Source of the DNA: Chryseobacterium geocarposphaerae
GTDB taxonomy: Bacteria > Bacteroidota > Bacteroidia > Flavobacteriales > Weeksellaceae
Assembly: GCF_002797535.1 (NCBI RefSeq)
Contig: NZ_PGFD01000001.1
Span: 682,001-746,000 of the forward strand
Direction: 5' to 3'
Length of the DNA: 64,000 nt
Under the pieces are notes generated by a model that made no database searches, was not told the DNA's origin, and saw only the letters and a program-made list of their open reading frames with translations. Within the stretch, counting starts at the first letter, position 1. Each line of letters opens with the position of its first letter. The translations under genes and the position numbers were made by a program. Shown here one piece after another: positions 6,469 through 16,423 of this stretch.

Positions 6469-8361
6469 TTGTCTGATTTTATCAGACCAATGCTCTGCAA
6501 AACAATCGAAAAACCTTTTGACGACAAAGACTGGGCTTTCGAAATAAAATGGGACGGCTACAGAGCGATTGGAGATATCAGGAATGATGAAATCCGGCTG
6601 TATTCAAGGAATGGAATGGATTTTTCGAAATCATTTAAAAAAATTGCTGATGCTCTTACAATTCAGAAGCATGATATGATCGTAGACGGTGAAATTGTTG
6701 CTTATGATGACAAAGGAAAACCTAACTTTCAGTGGTTGCAAAGAATCGCTGAGAAAAATACGGATTTGGTTCTTATTTACCAGATTTTTGATTTGTTATG
6801 GCTGAATGGCCATTCTACAGAAAATCTTTCTTATCTGCAACGAAAAGAACTGCTGAAGGAAGCATTGGTAGAAAATGAAATTATCAGATATCATGACCAT
6901 ATTCTTGAAAAGGGAAAAGACTTTTTTCAGGCCGCTGAAAATATGGGACTGGAAGGAATTATTGCTAAAAAAGCAGACAGTGAGTATAAAGAAAATACCA
7001 GAAGCTCAGAATGGCTGAAAATAAAAATTCATAAGAGCGATGAAGCCGTAATCTGCGGTTTTACAGAACCTAAAGGATCAAGAAAACAGTTTGGATCACT
7101 TATTCTGGGGAAATATCTGAATAATGAACTTGTTTTTTGCGGACATACCGGAACAGGTTTTACAGATAAAAGCCTTAAAGAGATCTACCAGAAAATGGAA
7201 CCCTTTATCACGAAAGAATCTGCATTTGAAGTCACTCCCAAAACCAATACAAAAGCAACATGGCTAAAGCCTGAATTGATTGCTGAAATAAAATTTACGG
7301 AGCTTACCAAAGATCATATTTACCGACATCCTGTCTTTTTAAGATTAAGAGAAGATATAGATCCTATTGATGTAAAATTTGATACTGACTTACCTGAAAA
7401 AAACCCGGAAATGAAACCCAAAACCTCCACAAAAAAACAACCTGCAGCGGACCGCGTAAAAAAAATAGGAAAACAACAGGTGACCCTTACCAATCAAAAT
7501 AAGCTCTATTTTCCTGAAGATGATATTACTAAAGGAGATGTGATTGATTATTATCAGAAAATCGCCAAATTTATTCTACCTCATCTGAAAAACCGTCCGC
7601 AGTCGCTTAACCGTTTTCCGAATGGAATTGAAGGGCTTAGTTTTTACCAGAAAGATGCGGATGAGCATACTCCGGATTGGGTAACATTACAGAAAATATT
7701 CTCCGAGAGTAATGACAAATACATCAATTATATTATTTGTAATGACAAGGAAACTTTAGCCTATCTGAATAATTTAGGCTGTATCGAACTCAATATCTGG
7801 ACAAGCCATATACCGAAAGTGGATTATCCGGACTATTTGGTCCTGGATCTTGATCCTTCCGAAAAAAATACATTTGAAGATGTCATTGAAACGGCATTAG
7901 CGGTAAAAGAAGTTTTGGATAAAGCAGGTATTGTTGGTTATCCGAAAACTTCCGGAAGTTCCGGCATACATATTTATATTCCTATGGGCGGAAAATATAC
8001 TTATGATCAGGTAAAGGATTTTGGTCATGTACTGATGCAGCTTGTTCAGCAGGAGCTCCCTGAACTTACAACACTGGAAAGAAGTCTTCAAAAAAGAGAT
8101 AAAAATAAGATTTACCTGGATTACCTGCAGAACAGAAGAGCGCAGACTTTAGCAAGCGTGTACAGCTTACGTCCTAAACCGGGAGCACCGGTCTCTGCGC
8201 CATTAGACTGGAAAGAAGTGAAAAAAGGACTTCTTCCTACAGACTTTACCATACACAATATGCCGGAACGATTGCAGGAAAAAGGGGATCTGTTCAAACC
8301 TGTGCTGGGAAAAGGGATTGATCTTTTAAAAACCATAAAGAAATTAGAAAACCTAGAATAA
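6469..8361 (+). CDS. ligD: DNA ligase D, ATP-dependent ligase and polymerase part
   Basis: 630 residues if started at the TTG at 6469; the frame is open back through 6400, so this start is probably an artefact of the split. The ligase domain comes first, with the adenylation motif EIKWDGYR (Lys27), then the OB fold. From about residue 340 comes the LigD primase-polymerase domain, with the metal-binding LDLDP motif and the SGSSGIHIYIP segment. Together with Ku it fills and seals double-strand breaks. It ends 14 nt before the convergent pdeM gene. Confidence 0.9.
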   Translation: MSDFIRPMLCKTIEKPFDDKDWAFEIKWDGYRAIGDIRNDEIRLYSRNGMDFSKSFKKIADALTIQKHDMIVDGEIVAYDDKGKPNFQWLQRIAEKNTDLVLIYQIFDLLWLNGHSTENLSYLQRKELLKEALVENEIIRYHDHILEKGKDFFQAAENMGLEGIIAKKADSEYKENTRSSEWLKIKIHKSDEAVICGFTEPKGSRKQFGSLILGKYLNNELVFCGHTGTGFTDKSLKEIYQKMEPFITKESAFEVTPKTNTKATWLKPELIAEIKFTELTKDHIYRHPVFLRLREDIDPIDVKFDTDLPEKNPEMKPKTSTKKQPAADRVKKIGKQQVTLTNQNKLYFPEDDITKGDVIDYYQKIAKFILPHLKNRPQSLNRFPNGIEGLSFYQKDADEHTPDWVTLQKIFSESNDKYINYIICNDKETLAYLNNLGCIELNIWTSHIPKVDYPDYLVLDLDPSEKNTFEDVIETALAVKEVLDKAGIVGYPKTSGSSGIHIYIPMGGKYTYDQVKDFGHVLMQLVQQELPELTTLERSLQKRDKNKIYLDYLQNRRAQTLASVYSLRPKPGAPVSAPLDWKEVKKGLLPTDFTIHNMPERLQEKGDLFKPVLGKGIDLLKTIKKLENLE

Positions 8362-8375
8362 AAATGAAACCAAAA

Positions 8376-9023
8376 TCATTGAATTAAATGAATAGAATCC
8401 TGGGTGAAAATATACTTTTGTGCTTCAGGAAAATAATTATTCGTATCTAGTCCGGTGAATGTGCTGAAAGCCGGTAAAATCAATTGATTTTCTGTCACAA
8501 CATAACAGGGGAATTTTAACTTTCTGGTTGATGACTGTAAAACAACTCCGGGATGAAGATGTCCGGAAATGACAAACTGACTTTCATTTTTTAAATCTTC
8601 ATGACTGAAGATCAATTCATTTTCCTGATAAACAGAATAGATGTCTGAAATTCCCAGTTCAAATAATTGTTTTTCTGAAATCCGGTCATGGTTTCCTTTT
8701 ACTAAAATGATTTTTAAAGCCGGAAACTGAAGTTTCCAGTTTTTGTAGATTTCAAATTCCGAATTTTTTCCGGCGTGAAGAAAATCACCTACTATAATTA
8801 TTTTTTCCGGATTGAAATGATCAATTAAATTTGATAGTCTTTTTAAATCTTCCAATATAATATCTGAAGGTAAAGGAATGCCATTTTTTCTGAAATGGGC
8901 TGTTTTTCCCAGATGCAGATCAGACAAAATCAACGCAGAAGCTTCTTTCCAAAACAAAGCCCGTTGATTGGTCAAAATAAGATTTTCTTCTTTAATAGAA
9001 ATAAACTTTTCTATAATCTTCAT
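8376..9023 (-). CDS. pdeM: Ligase-associated DNA damage response endonuclease/phosphoesterase PdeM
   Basis: 215 residues of the calcineurin-like metallophosphoesterase fold. The metal-binding motifs appear in order: SDLHLGK, GDFLHAG, KGNHDR and SGHLHPG. PdeM is the small partner in the conserved four-gene cluster with an Lhr-like helicase, an ATP-dependent ligase and a metallo-beta-lactamase nuclease. It is the last gene of that minus-strand operon, overlapping the helicase by 4 nt. Confidence 0.9.
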   Translation of the reverse strand: MKIIEKFISIKEENLILTNQRALFWKEASALILSDLHLGKTAHFRKNGIPLPSDIILEDLKRLSNLIDHFNPEKIIIVGDFLHAGKNSEFEIYKNWKLQFPALKIILVKGNHDRISEKQLFELGISDIYSVYQENELIFSHEDLKNESQFVISGHLHPGVVLQSSTRKLKFPCYVVTENQLILPAFSTFTGLDTNNYFPEAQKYIFTQDSIHLIQ

Positions 9024-11482
9024 TTTCTTCTGTTTTTCTTTTTCAAATTGGCTTCCTGCATCTTATGAATTCTTGAAGCTAAATCTTCACTGGATAAGGA
9101 TTGTCGCAGGCTATCCACTTTTATAGGAAAGCTCAGAGGCGTAAAGCGGTCGGAATGAATATAAATGATTTTACTCTGATGAATCCTCTCAAAAGCAGCG
9201 GTCAGTCTTACTTCTTCCAATTGCTGATTAAAGACTTCAGTATAAGCCTGGCGAAGCAATAAATTTTCGGGATCATAGTCTTCTAAAACAGAAAAGATTA
9301 TGCCTGAAGAAGATTGCAATGATTTGTTGTTTACCTGTCTTCCCGGCATTGTTTGAATGACCATTCCGGAAATTACGGCAATATCGCGAAATTTTCTTCT
9401 TGCCATCTCCGTTGAATTAACGCTGCTGATCACATCTTGCATCAGATTTTCCTTGGAGAGAATAAGATGAAGTTCATCTTTAGACAATTTAATTTCTTTA
9501 TCCGAAAATAGCTCAAAACCATAATCATTCATCGCCATTGAAAAACTGATAGGATATAATTTTGAAATTCTATATGCTATCAGAGCAGCCATTACTTCAT
9601 GTACCAAACGACCTTCAAAAGGGTAAAAGAATAAATGATTGCCTTGCCGGGTTTTGATCTGTTCCACCAAAAACTCGTCCTCCTTCGGAATATGTGAATT
9701 TTCATTTTGATTCACCAATAAAGGGTGTAGAAATTTCAACTCCTTTTCTTTAGAATGAGGAGTTAAAGATTCAGCTAACTTTTTTCTTAAAAAGAAACTA
9801 AGATTGGAAGAAAGCGGTAATCTTCCGCCTAACCAGCTTGGTGTAATGGCTTTACCACTGGATAGTCTTACATATACCGTCATTTCTTTCAGCATTACAT
9901 ACTCTAAAATCCGACCTGCCAGAACAAATTTATCGCCTTTATGAAGCTTTGAAATAAAATATTCTTCAATCATTCCAATATAACCACCCGACAAAAATTT
10001 TACCCTCAGCATCGAATCACTGACGATAACGCCAATATTCATGCGGTGAAGCATGGCAATTTTTCTTTTTTCAACAACCAGTTTTCCATCATCCTCCTCA
10101 ACAACTTTATGAAATTCTTCATAGTTTTTTCCCGTTTTTCCACCTTGTGTAATGAAATAGATACACCATTGCCATTCTTCTTGTGTAAGTTCGGAAAAAG
10201 CATAGGTGTTTTTAATGACAGGAAATAGTTCATCAGCATAAAATCCACCTCCTAAAGCCAGTGTAACAAGAAACTGTACCAAGACATCATAAGCTAGAAT
10301 GAAAGGTTCACGTTTTTCGATTATTTTATTTTTTACTGCTTCTTTCAATGCCGAAACTTCAATGAGTTCTAAGGAATGGGTAGGTACGAAATAAATGGTA
10401 GAGGTTTCAAACGGTGAATGTCCGCTTCGTCCTGCACGCTGCATAAAACGGGCAACTCCTTTGCTGGAACCAATTTGAATTACGGTATCTACAGGTTTAA
10501 AATCCACCCCCAGATCCAAAGATGAGGTAGAAACAACTGCTTTTAATGCACCTGAATTAAGGTTTTCTTCTACCCACTGTCGTAAAGGAGCCTCAATAGA
10601 ACTATGATGAAGTGCAATCTGCCCCGCAAAATCCGGGTATGCTTCTAACAATAACTGATACCACATCTCTGCCTGACTCCGTGTATTGGTAAAAACAAGT
10701 GTGGATTTTGATTTAAGAATAACAGGAACTACTTCCTGTACCAGTTTGCCTCCCAAATGTCCTGCCCATGGTAAAATCTCAACTTCAGGAGGATATACGG
10801 ATAAAATATCAATTTTCTTCTTTTCTTTAGCTAATACTTTTGTTCTCTTTTTAGAATCAGGAATCAGAACATCTAAAGCTTCTTCAAGATTTCCGATGGT
10901 TGCAGTAATGCCCCAAATTCTGATCCTGGGATTTCTATGTTTTAAAACAGCCAATGCCAGTTCTACCATCACGCCTCGTTTGGTGCTCAACAATTCATGC
11001 CATTCGTCAACCGCGATGCATTTTGCATTTTTAAAAAAGCGCTGATTGTCTTTTTGAGCCATCAGAAGATGCAGGCTTTCGGGAGTTACAAGCAAAATAT
11101 CGGGCATTTCCTTGCTTTGTCTTTGCTTTTGTTTGGCATCAGTATCACCGTTTCTTACTTCCACGATCCAGTCTAAGCCAATTTCATTAATAGCCTCTTG
11201 CATTGCTCTTGCCAGATCTTTTGCCAAGGAACGAAGGGGAGTAATCCAAAGGAGCTTTAATCCTGTCTTATAGTGTTCAGGATGATTAAAAAAATCGATA
11301 AGGACGGCAATAAAAACTGAGTACGTTTTTCCAAAACCTGTCGGAGCAACCACCATTCCTGAATAGCCGTTGGAAAAGCGTTGCCATGTCTCTTTCTGAA
11401 AAGAAAAAGGCGACATTCCTTTATCATTCAGCCATTTTTGAATGAGCCGGAAACCTTCGGATTGCTCAAATTTTAATGTCAC
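9020..11482 (-). CDS. Ligase-associated DNA damage response DEXH box helicase (Lhr-like)
   Basis: 820 residues with two RecA-like domains: Walker A APTGFGKT (about residue 45), a DEWH box (VDEWHELL), the SAT-like motif GITATIG and motif VI FMQRAGRSGHS, followed by an Lhr-type C-terminal region. Lhr family enzymes are 3'-5' ssDNA translocases that unwind DNA:RNA or DNA duplexes. It overlaps its ligase neighbour by 4 nt and pdeM by 4 nt, which indicates translational coupling. Confidence 0.92.
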   Translation of the reverse strand: MTLKFEQSEGFRLIQKWLNDKGMSPFSFQKETWQRFSNGYSGMVVAPTGFGKTYSVFIAVLIDFFNHPEHYKTGLKLLWITPLRSLAKDLARAMQEAINEIGLDWIVEVRNGDTDAKQKQRQSKEMPDILLVTPESLHLLMAQKDNQRFFKNAKCIAVDEWHELLSTKRGVMVELALAVLKHRNPRIRIWGITATIGNLEEALDVLIPDSKKRTKVLAKEKKKIDILSVYPPEVEILPWAGHLGGKLVQEVVPVILKSKSTLVFTNTRSQAEMWYQLLLEAYPDFAGQIALHHSSIEAPLRQWVEENLNSGALKAVVSTSSLDLGVDFKPVDTVIQIGSSKGVARFMQRAGRSGHSPFETSTIYFVPTHSLELIEVSALKEAVKNKIIEKREPFILAYDVLVQFLVTLALGGGFYADELFPVIKNTYAFSELTQEEWQWCIYFITQGGKTGKNYEEFHKVVEEDDGKLVVEKRKIAMLHRMNIGVIVSDSMLRVKFLSGGYIGMIEEYFISKLHKGDKFVLAGRILEYVMLKEMTVYVRLSSGKAITPSWLGGRLPLSSNLSFFLRKKLAESLTPHSKEKELKFLHPLLVNQNENSHIPKEDEFLVEQIKTRQGNHLFFYPFEGRLVHEVMAALIAYRISKLYPISFSMAMNDYGFELFSDKEIKLSKDELHLILSKENLMQDVISSVNSTEMARRKFRDIAVISGMVIQTMPGRQVNNKSLQSSSGIIFSVLEDYDPENLLLRQAYTEVFNQQLEEVRLTAAFERIHQSKIIYIHSDRFTPLSFPIKVDSLRQSLSSEDLASRIHKMQEANLKKKNRRK

Positions 11483-13059
11483 GGAATGAGTTTTTTGATG
11501 TCTTCAATATCATCTATTTCATCTGCCTTTTTATCTTTTCTCCATCGTAAAATCCTTGGAAATCGAAGGGCAACTCCGGATTTATGACGACTGCTGTAGC
11601 CTATACCTTCAAAAGCGAGTTCAAAAACTAATTCTGGTTTTACAGTTCGTACCGGACCAAATTTTTCCAGGACATTGTTAGAAATAAATTTGCTGACTTC
11701 CTGAATTTCTTTGTCCGTTAAGCCCGAGTAAGCTTTGGCAATGGTTACCAGCTTTCCTTCTTTTTTCACGGCAAAAGTATAATCTGTATAATAAGCGCTT
11801 CGTCTTCCGCTGCCTTTTTGAGCATAGATAAGAACCGCGTCAATGGTCAAAGGATCTATTTTCCATTTCCACCAGTCGCCTTTTTTTCTACCGGTATGAT
11901 AGGGCGAACTATGGTTTTTCAGCATTAAGCCTTCGCTATTGATTTCACGGGACTTTTCCCTGATTTCAGGAAGCTGATTCCAGTCTTCATAAGAGATGAT
12001 AGGGGAAAGAATAATTTTTTCGGAGGGATTGTTTTGTAAAAGTTCTTCTAATTTTTTTCTTCTCTCCGTAAGTGGTTTATGACGGTAATCTTCCCCGTCA
12101 AATTCCAAAAGATCATAAGCAAAAACAACTATGGGAATTTCTTCTAACATTTTTTTTGTTAAAGATTTTCTGTTTAATCTTTTTTGGAGTTCATTAAAAT
12201 TGAGAACGATATTGCCTTTGTATGCCAGAATTTCACCATCTAACACAAAATTTCCTTTCCAGGTGGAAAGTTCCTCCTCGATTTCGGGAAATTGTTGAGT
12301 GACCAGTTCTTCACCACGAGACCAGATAAAAATTTCATCTTTTCTTTTGATCAGTTGTCCACGGATGCCATCCCATTTGTATTCGATCTGCCAATCCTTG
12401 ACAGGTCCTAAGTCATCCAGACTTTTTTCCATAGAATAAGCAAGACAGAAAGGGTAGGGTTTAGACAAATTAGTATTCGTATATTCCCCTTTGATTAACG
12501 CATCAAAATCCATTTCCAAAGGATTCCAATCCCCCATAATGCTGTGTGCAACGGCAGTAGATTCTAAATGATAATGTTTCGCTATTGTATTAATTAAGGT
12601 TTTAGACGATACTCCAATCCGGAAACTCCCACCCAGTAATTTATTGAAAATAAAACGTTCTACTGCATCAAGACTTCTCCAAGAATCCAAAATAAATTGC
12701 TTTTTTTGCTCCTCAGAACAGTCTTTCAATGCTATGATTTTGCTCATCCATTCAGAAAGTGATCGTTCTTCAGTATATTGAGGTTCGGGAAGTAACAATG
12801 CAATGGTTTCGCCGAGATCTCCCACGGAAGAATAGCTTTCTACAAAAAGCCATTCAGGAATATTGGCAGCTTCCATCACCCATTGTTTCATAAAGGAAGA
12901 ATTAACGTTCCGTTTGGGCTTTTTACCTGTAAATAAGGCCAAAAACCACATTTTATCTTGTGAAGGAGCGTCTTTCAGAAACGTCAAAATAGCTTCCTGT
13001 TTCAAAGAAGTTTTGTTGGTGCTGTCAAGGGCGTTAATTAAGTTGGCAAAATCTTTCAT
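11479..13059 (-). CDS. ATP-dependent DNA ligase of the DNA damage response cluster
   Basis: 526 residues. An N-terminal helical DNA-binding region (about 1-200) precedes the nucleotidyltransferase domain with the adenylation motif EYKWDGIRGQ (Lys near 228) and motif III/IV segments (FVLDGEILAY; SEGLMLKNHSSPYHTGRK). An OB domain closes the protein. It seals nicks using ATP, separate from the NAD-dependent replicative ligase. It lies between the helicase and the nuclease with 4-nt overlaps on both sides, so the three are almost certainly cotranslated. Confidence 0.92.
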   Translation of the reverse strand: MKDFANLINALDSTNKTSLKQEAILTFLKDAPSQDKMWFLALFTGKKPKRNVNSSFMKQWVMEAANIPEWLFVESYSSVGDLGETIALLLPEPQYTEERSLSEWMSKIIALKDCSEEQKKQFILDSWRSLDAVERFIFNKLLGGSFRIGVSSKTLINTIAKHYHLESTAVAHSIMGDWNPLEMDFDALIKGEYTNTNLSKPYPFCLAYSMEKSLDDLGPVKDWQIEYKWDGIRGQLIKRKDEIFIWSRGEELVTQQFPEIEEELSTWKGNFVLDGEILAYKGNIVLNFNELQKRLNRKSLTKKMLEEIPIVVFAYDLLEFDGEDYRHKPLTERRKKLEELLQNNPSEKIILSPIISYEDWNQLPEIREKSREINSEGLMLKNHSSPYHTGRKKGDWWKWKIDPLTIDAVLIYAQKGSGRRSAYYTDYTFAVKKEGKLVTIAKAYSGLTDKEIQEVSKFISNNVLEKFGPVRTVKPELVFELAFEGIGYSSRHKSGVALRFPRILRWRKDKKADEIDDIEDIKKLIP

Positions 13060-14060
13060 TCCGGCTCAAATTCTGTGGTTTCTTCGTCGTTTCCGTATTC
13101 CGTTTTCACTTCATCAGCGAAAATTCCTATTTCATTTAAATATTTTGAGAAAACAGCAGTTTGTCCATGGGTAATATGCACTTTTTCCGCTTCTGTAGCT
13201 TTAATAGCAGAAATTAAACCCTGCCAGTCTGCATGATCGCTTATGGCAAAACCTGCATCTGCGCTTCTCCAGCGTCTTGCTCCGCGAATCTGCATCCATC
13301 CCGAACAAATAGCATACGCTAAATTCGGAATTTTCTTCATAGCAGGATTATCAATAAGAGCAGGCGGAAGAATCACTATTTTACCATCTAAATGCTTTTT
13401 ATCCTCACGCAGATCAATGGTATTGTAATCAGGCAATTGTACACCAACACTTTCGTAGGCTTCGTTGAGTTTGGCAATTGAGTAATGAACATTCAGCTCA
13501 TCCAAGCCTTCCAACGCCTTCATAATTCTTTGTGATTTTCCTAATGAATAGCCTATAAATACGGAAGTTTTGCCGTTGGTTTTATTTTGTTGAACCCAAT
13601 TTCTCATCTGCTGTTCCTGGGCTCCTACTGAAAGCCAATTATAAATGGGAAGTCCAAAAGTGCTTTCAGAGACAAATTCATTGCATCTTACGGACTCAAA
13701 AGGAGTGGAAATCCCATCATCCTGAATTTTATAATCTCCTGAAACTACACAAACATAGCCTTTATACTCCATACGAATTTGCGCGGAACCAATGATATGC
13801 CCTGCAGGGTGTAGGGAAACTTTTACTCCGTTAATATTCAATACTTCACCATATTCCACACTCTGACATTCAATTTCTTTTCCAATCCTGGAATGCAGAA
13901 TCGGTTTGGTGAAATGATGACACAGGTATTTTTTCATTCCGTTTCGCGCATGGTCTGCATGTCCATGAGTGAGCACTGCCAAGTCTACAGGCCGCCACGG
14001 ATCAATATAAAATTTCCCGGGAATGCAATAAATACCTTTTGACGTGAATTTTAGGAGCAT
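13056..14060 (-). CDS. Ligase-associated DNA damage response exonuclease (MBL fold)
   Basis: 334 residues of the metallo-beta-lactamase/beta-CASP type. The zinc-binding THGHADH motif lies near residue 30, followed by HPAGHIIGS and a later GFAISDHADW segment. Related to SNM1/Pso2-type nucleases; in the cluster it processes DNA ends before ligation. It is the first gene of the four-gene minus-strand operon and overlaps the ligase by 4 nt. Only 31 nt separate it from the upstream PNPOx-like gene, so the operon may start further up. Confidence 0.9.
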   Translation of the reverse strand: MLLKFTSKGIYCIPGKFYIDPWRPVDLAVLTHGHADHARNGMKKYLCHHFTKPILHSRIGKEIECQSVEYGEVLNINGVKVSLHPAGHIIGSAQIRMEYKGYVCVVSGDYKIQDDGISTPFESVRCNEFVSESTFGLPIYNWLSVGAQEQQMRNWVQQNKTNGKTSVFIGYSLGKSQRIMKALEGLDELNVHYSIAKLNEAYESVGVQLPDYNTIDLREDKKHLDGKIVILPPALIDNPAMKKIPNLAYAICSGWMQIRGARRWRSADAGFAISDHADWQGLISAIKATEAEKVHITHGQTAVFSKYLNEIGIFADEVKTEYGNDEETTEFEPE

Positions 14061-14091
14061 TGAATGTTTTTTTATGATTTATAAACAGAAA

Positions 14092-14607
14092 TCAGACCTC
14101 TAATTTTCCTTCTATACCACCATCTTCAATAGATTTTCCTGTAATAGCAGCAAAAATCATTTTAGACATTGCTATGAGCTTATTTTCCTTAGTTTGATAA
14201 TAATACCCGTCGTTTGGAGCAACTTTTATAACACTAATGGACGGATCATCTTTCCCATCGAACCATGCATTGGCAAAATTGGTCCAGTATTTTTCAATCA
14301 GTGCTTTATCTTGTGATATGGTAGCTTTTCCTTTAATGAACATATATTCATATTTTGAATTATTCATAAAGTAAAGTTCTACTTCTGAGTCTGAGGTAAT
14401 TTCATGGTTCTTGTCGCTGTTTATATCGCTCAGGAACCATAGATTTCCTTCAGCATCTACATCCTGTAAAGCCATGGGACGGCTTTTGGTGTCAGCATTT
14501 ACGCGGGTTGAGAAAAAACAAGTTCCCGCACCTTCTGTAATATTCTTAATTTTTTCAATTGCAGCAGAGCCGCTCAAATTTTCGTGAGGTGAAATGGCGT
14601 TTGACAT
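14092..14607 (-). CDS. Pyridoxamine 5'-phosphate oxidase-like (general stress) protein
   Basis: 171 residues with the split-barrel flavin-binding fold of the general-stress PNPOx-like group: the beta strands SRPMALQDVD and LWFLSDINSDKNHEI, then YMFIKGKATI. Members bind FMN or related cofactors; the physiological substrate is generally unknown. It lies between the DNA damage response operon and the ferritin-like genes on the same strand. Confidence 0.85.
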   Translation of the reverse strand: MSNAISPHENLSGSAAIEKIKNITEGAGTCFFSTRVNADTKSRPMALQDVDAEGNLWFLSDINSDKNHEITSDSEVELYFMNNSKYEYMFIKGKATISQDKALIEKYWTNFANAWFDGKDDPSISVIKVAPNDGYYYQTKENKLIAMSKMIFAAITGKSIEDGGIEGKLEV

Positions 14608-14774
14608 AATAATAAAATTTGTGATTAGTTCTTGTTGTCAATCAACTATTATGCCCTTTGATTTTTTAAAAGCCTTTCCAATTTTAAGTTTTTGATTAAT
14701 ATCTTCTAACCCTACTATATATAAAATCCTTTTCCGGTTTTCGGAAAAGGATCATTCACTAAAACTAAGAAAGT

Positions 14775-15587
14775 CTAAACAATAAACAAAGATGCTATCG
14801 CTTGTGCATCACTTCCTGTAAGGATTTCATCATAAGCTGCTGAACCCGCTGCAGCTCCAAACGCTGTAGAGGTATTGAAGCCTGCCTGATTGATATTGCC
14901 TTCTCCGGCATACACCGGATTGGTTGCGGAAGGCATATTTCCTCCATCTGCCAATTCTATCCAGCCCTTGTTGGCTCTCATTCTGCGAACCTGCGAAGCA
15001 TGTCTTGCTTCTACTGAATGTATTTGTAAGGCAGCCTGCAGAACAGCTTTATTAGACATTACGTTTCCTGCCTGTCCTTTATAAGCTCTTACTCCTGTAT
15101 CTTCAAAAGCCTGGGCAAGAATTAAAAATTGATTATAATCTGTAAAAGGAGTGAAATTCCCTCCTGCGGTAAAATCAAAAGTTGGCTTTGCTCCCGGAGT
15201 GACTCCCAACGACGTCAATGTATTTTTTAAAAAGGTAACATGAGCGGATTCATGTTTTGAAATCTGCATAAAAACAACCCTGTCTGCACTTGGAATTAAT
15301 GTTCCGGCAGCTAGTCCCATGGCGTAATATTCATTTTCCAGATATTCTAAAACAAGGGCCAGTTGTAATGCATCTGTTAAAACAGATTTAAAAAATGTAG
15401 TATTGACGGTTGTCGTTGTTTCAGCTTTTGCCGGAGTCGATACCAAAGTTCCTAATCCTAGAGGAATAGAAGCAACGGCTGCTTTCTTCCCGAATTCTGA
15501 AATGTTGGTTAATGTTTCTAATCTTGTAGCTTCCGTAGTGAAGAATTTATCATTTGAAAGTTTATCGAGTAATTTAAGAATATTCAT
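14775..15587 (-). CDS. Ferritin-like domain protein, C-terminal of a pair
   Basis: 270 residues of the ferritin-like four-helix family. Metal-ligand-type residues are visible in EYLENEYY, KHESAH and HSVEARHASQ. A hydrophobic, Ala-rich segment near residues 35-55 ending in AKA may be a membrane or export signal. The function of this family is unproven; iron or oxidative-stress handling is a guess from the fold. It starts 24 nt after the paralogous gene at 15612-16322, clearly one operon. Confidence 0.8.
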   Translation of the reverse strand: MNILKLLDKLSNDKFFTTEATRLETLTNISEFGKKAAVASIPLGLGTLVSTPAKAETTTTVNTTFFKSVLTDALQLALVLEYLENEYYAMGLAAGTLIPSADRVVFMQISKHESAHVTFLKNTLTSLGVTPGAKPTFDFTAGGNFTPFTDYNQFLILAQAFEDTGVRAYKGQAGNVMSNKAVLQAALQIHSVEARHASQVRRMRANKGWIELADGGNMPSATNPVYAGEGNINQAGFNTSTAFGAAAGSAAYDEILTGSDAQAIASLFIV

Positions 15588-15611
15588 AATAGTAGATTTT
15601 GAAGATGAAAA

Positions 15612-16322
15612 TTAATTGATTCCCTGTTCTTTCCAAGTGAAAGGCGTTTTGATAAATCCTCCCGCAGTCATTACAATATCTTTTGGCTCTTTGGCAAGAT
15701 CCAATCCGTTACCGTCTATTACATCATCTCCGGAGAATGCTGCCGTTCCCGGATTGATCAAATTTCTTATCGCTGAAGCATGTCTTGCCTCTACAGAAAC
15801 AATTTTTCCGGCAATTACCAGGTAATCAGTATTGCTAATGTATTTACCGGCTCCGTTATAAGCTGCCACTCCTGTATCTTCAAGTGCTTTTGCCGTTGCT
15901 AATACAGAATTTCTGTCATTGAAATTTACATTTGGATATTGGAATTCCAGTTTGGGAAGGACATTCATCGTTGCTCCGCTTATTGCGGCTTTGAAGAAAT
16001 CCCTGTGGATCACTTCGTGATGGTAAAGATCAGTGAATAGTTCTTTTTCAATGCTTGAAATTCCGGTATAAAAGTTATTAACAACCTTTGTATAAAAATC
16101 AGCCTCAAGCTGTTCCAATGCATATGCATAGTTCAGAACCCCGACATCGCCAGTACCCAGGTCAAATACTTTATCATTGGCCATATAATCAAACTCATTA
16201 TCATCACAGCCTATCAATGTAAGTCCTGCCATTGCCAAGCCGATGCCACTTAGCTTTAAAAAATTCCGTCTGCTTGTATCAAGAGTAGCTCCCTGATTAG
16301 AAACATGAATAGTGTTTTTCAT
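15612..16322 (-). CDS. Ferritin-like domain protein with Tat-type lipoprotein signal
   Basis: 236 residues. The N-terminus holds a twin-arginine motif (SRRNFLK, residues 17-23), a hydrophobic stretch and a lipobox LIGC (Cys39), so it is probably exported folded and lipid-anchored. The mature part is ferritin-like, with EQLEADFY, HHEVIHRDFF and SVEARHASAIR matching its neighbour's SVEARHASQ. A folded, metal-loaded protein would explain use of the Tat route (inference). First gene of the pair, in a stress-linked cluster with the fasciclin gene. Confidence 0.82.
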   Translation of the reverse strand: MKNTIHVSNQGATLDTSRRNFLKLSGIGLAMAGLTLIGCDDNEFDYMANDKVFDLGTGDVGVLNYAYALEQLEADFYTKVVNNFYTGISSIEKELFTDLYHHEVIHRDFFKAAISGATMNVLPKLEFQYPNVNFNDRNSVLATAKALEDTGVAAYNGAGKYISNTDYLVIAGKIVSVEARHASAIRNLINPGTAAFSGDDVIDGNGLDLAKEPKDIVMTAGGFIKTPFTWKEQGIN

Positions 16323-16423
16323 AATAATTATTTTTTTGTGTTAGATTATTTAATGAATTGAATCTCTTTTACCAAAAAGGAAAAACAGCATATAATAAAA
16401 TATGCTGTCTACACCACAAAACA

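Noticed and set aside
10039..10248. Various ORFs of 60-110 codons overlapping the helicase, ligase, pump and kdp genes in other frames
   Set aside because: They lie wholly inside well-supported genes, have no family motifs and show composition expected of shadow frames.
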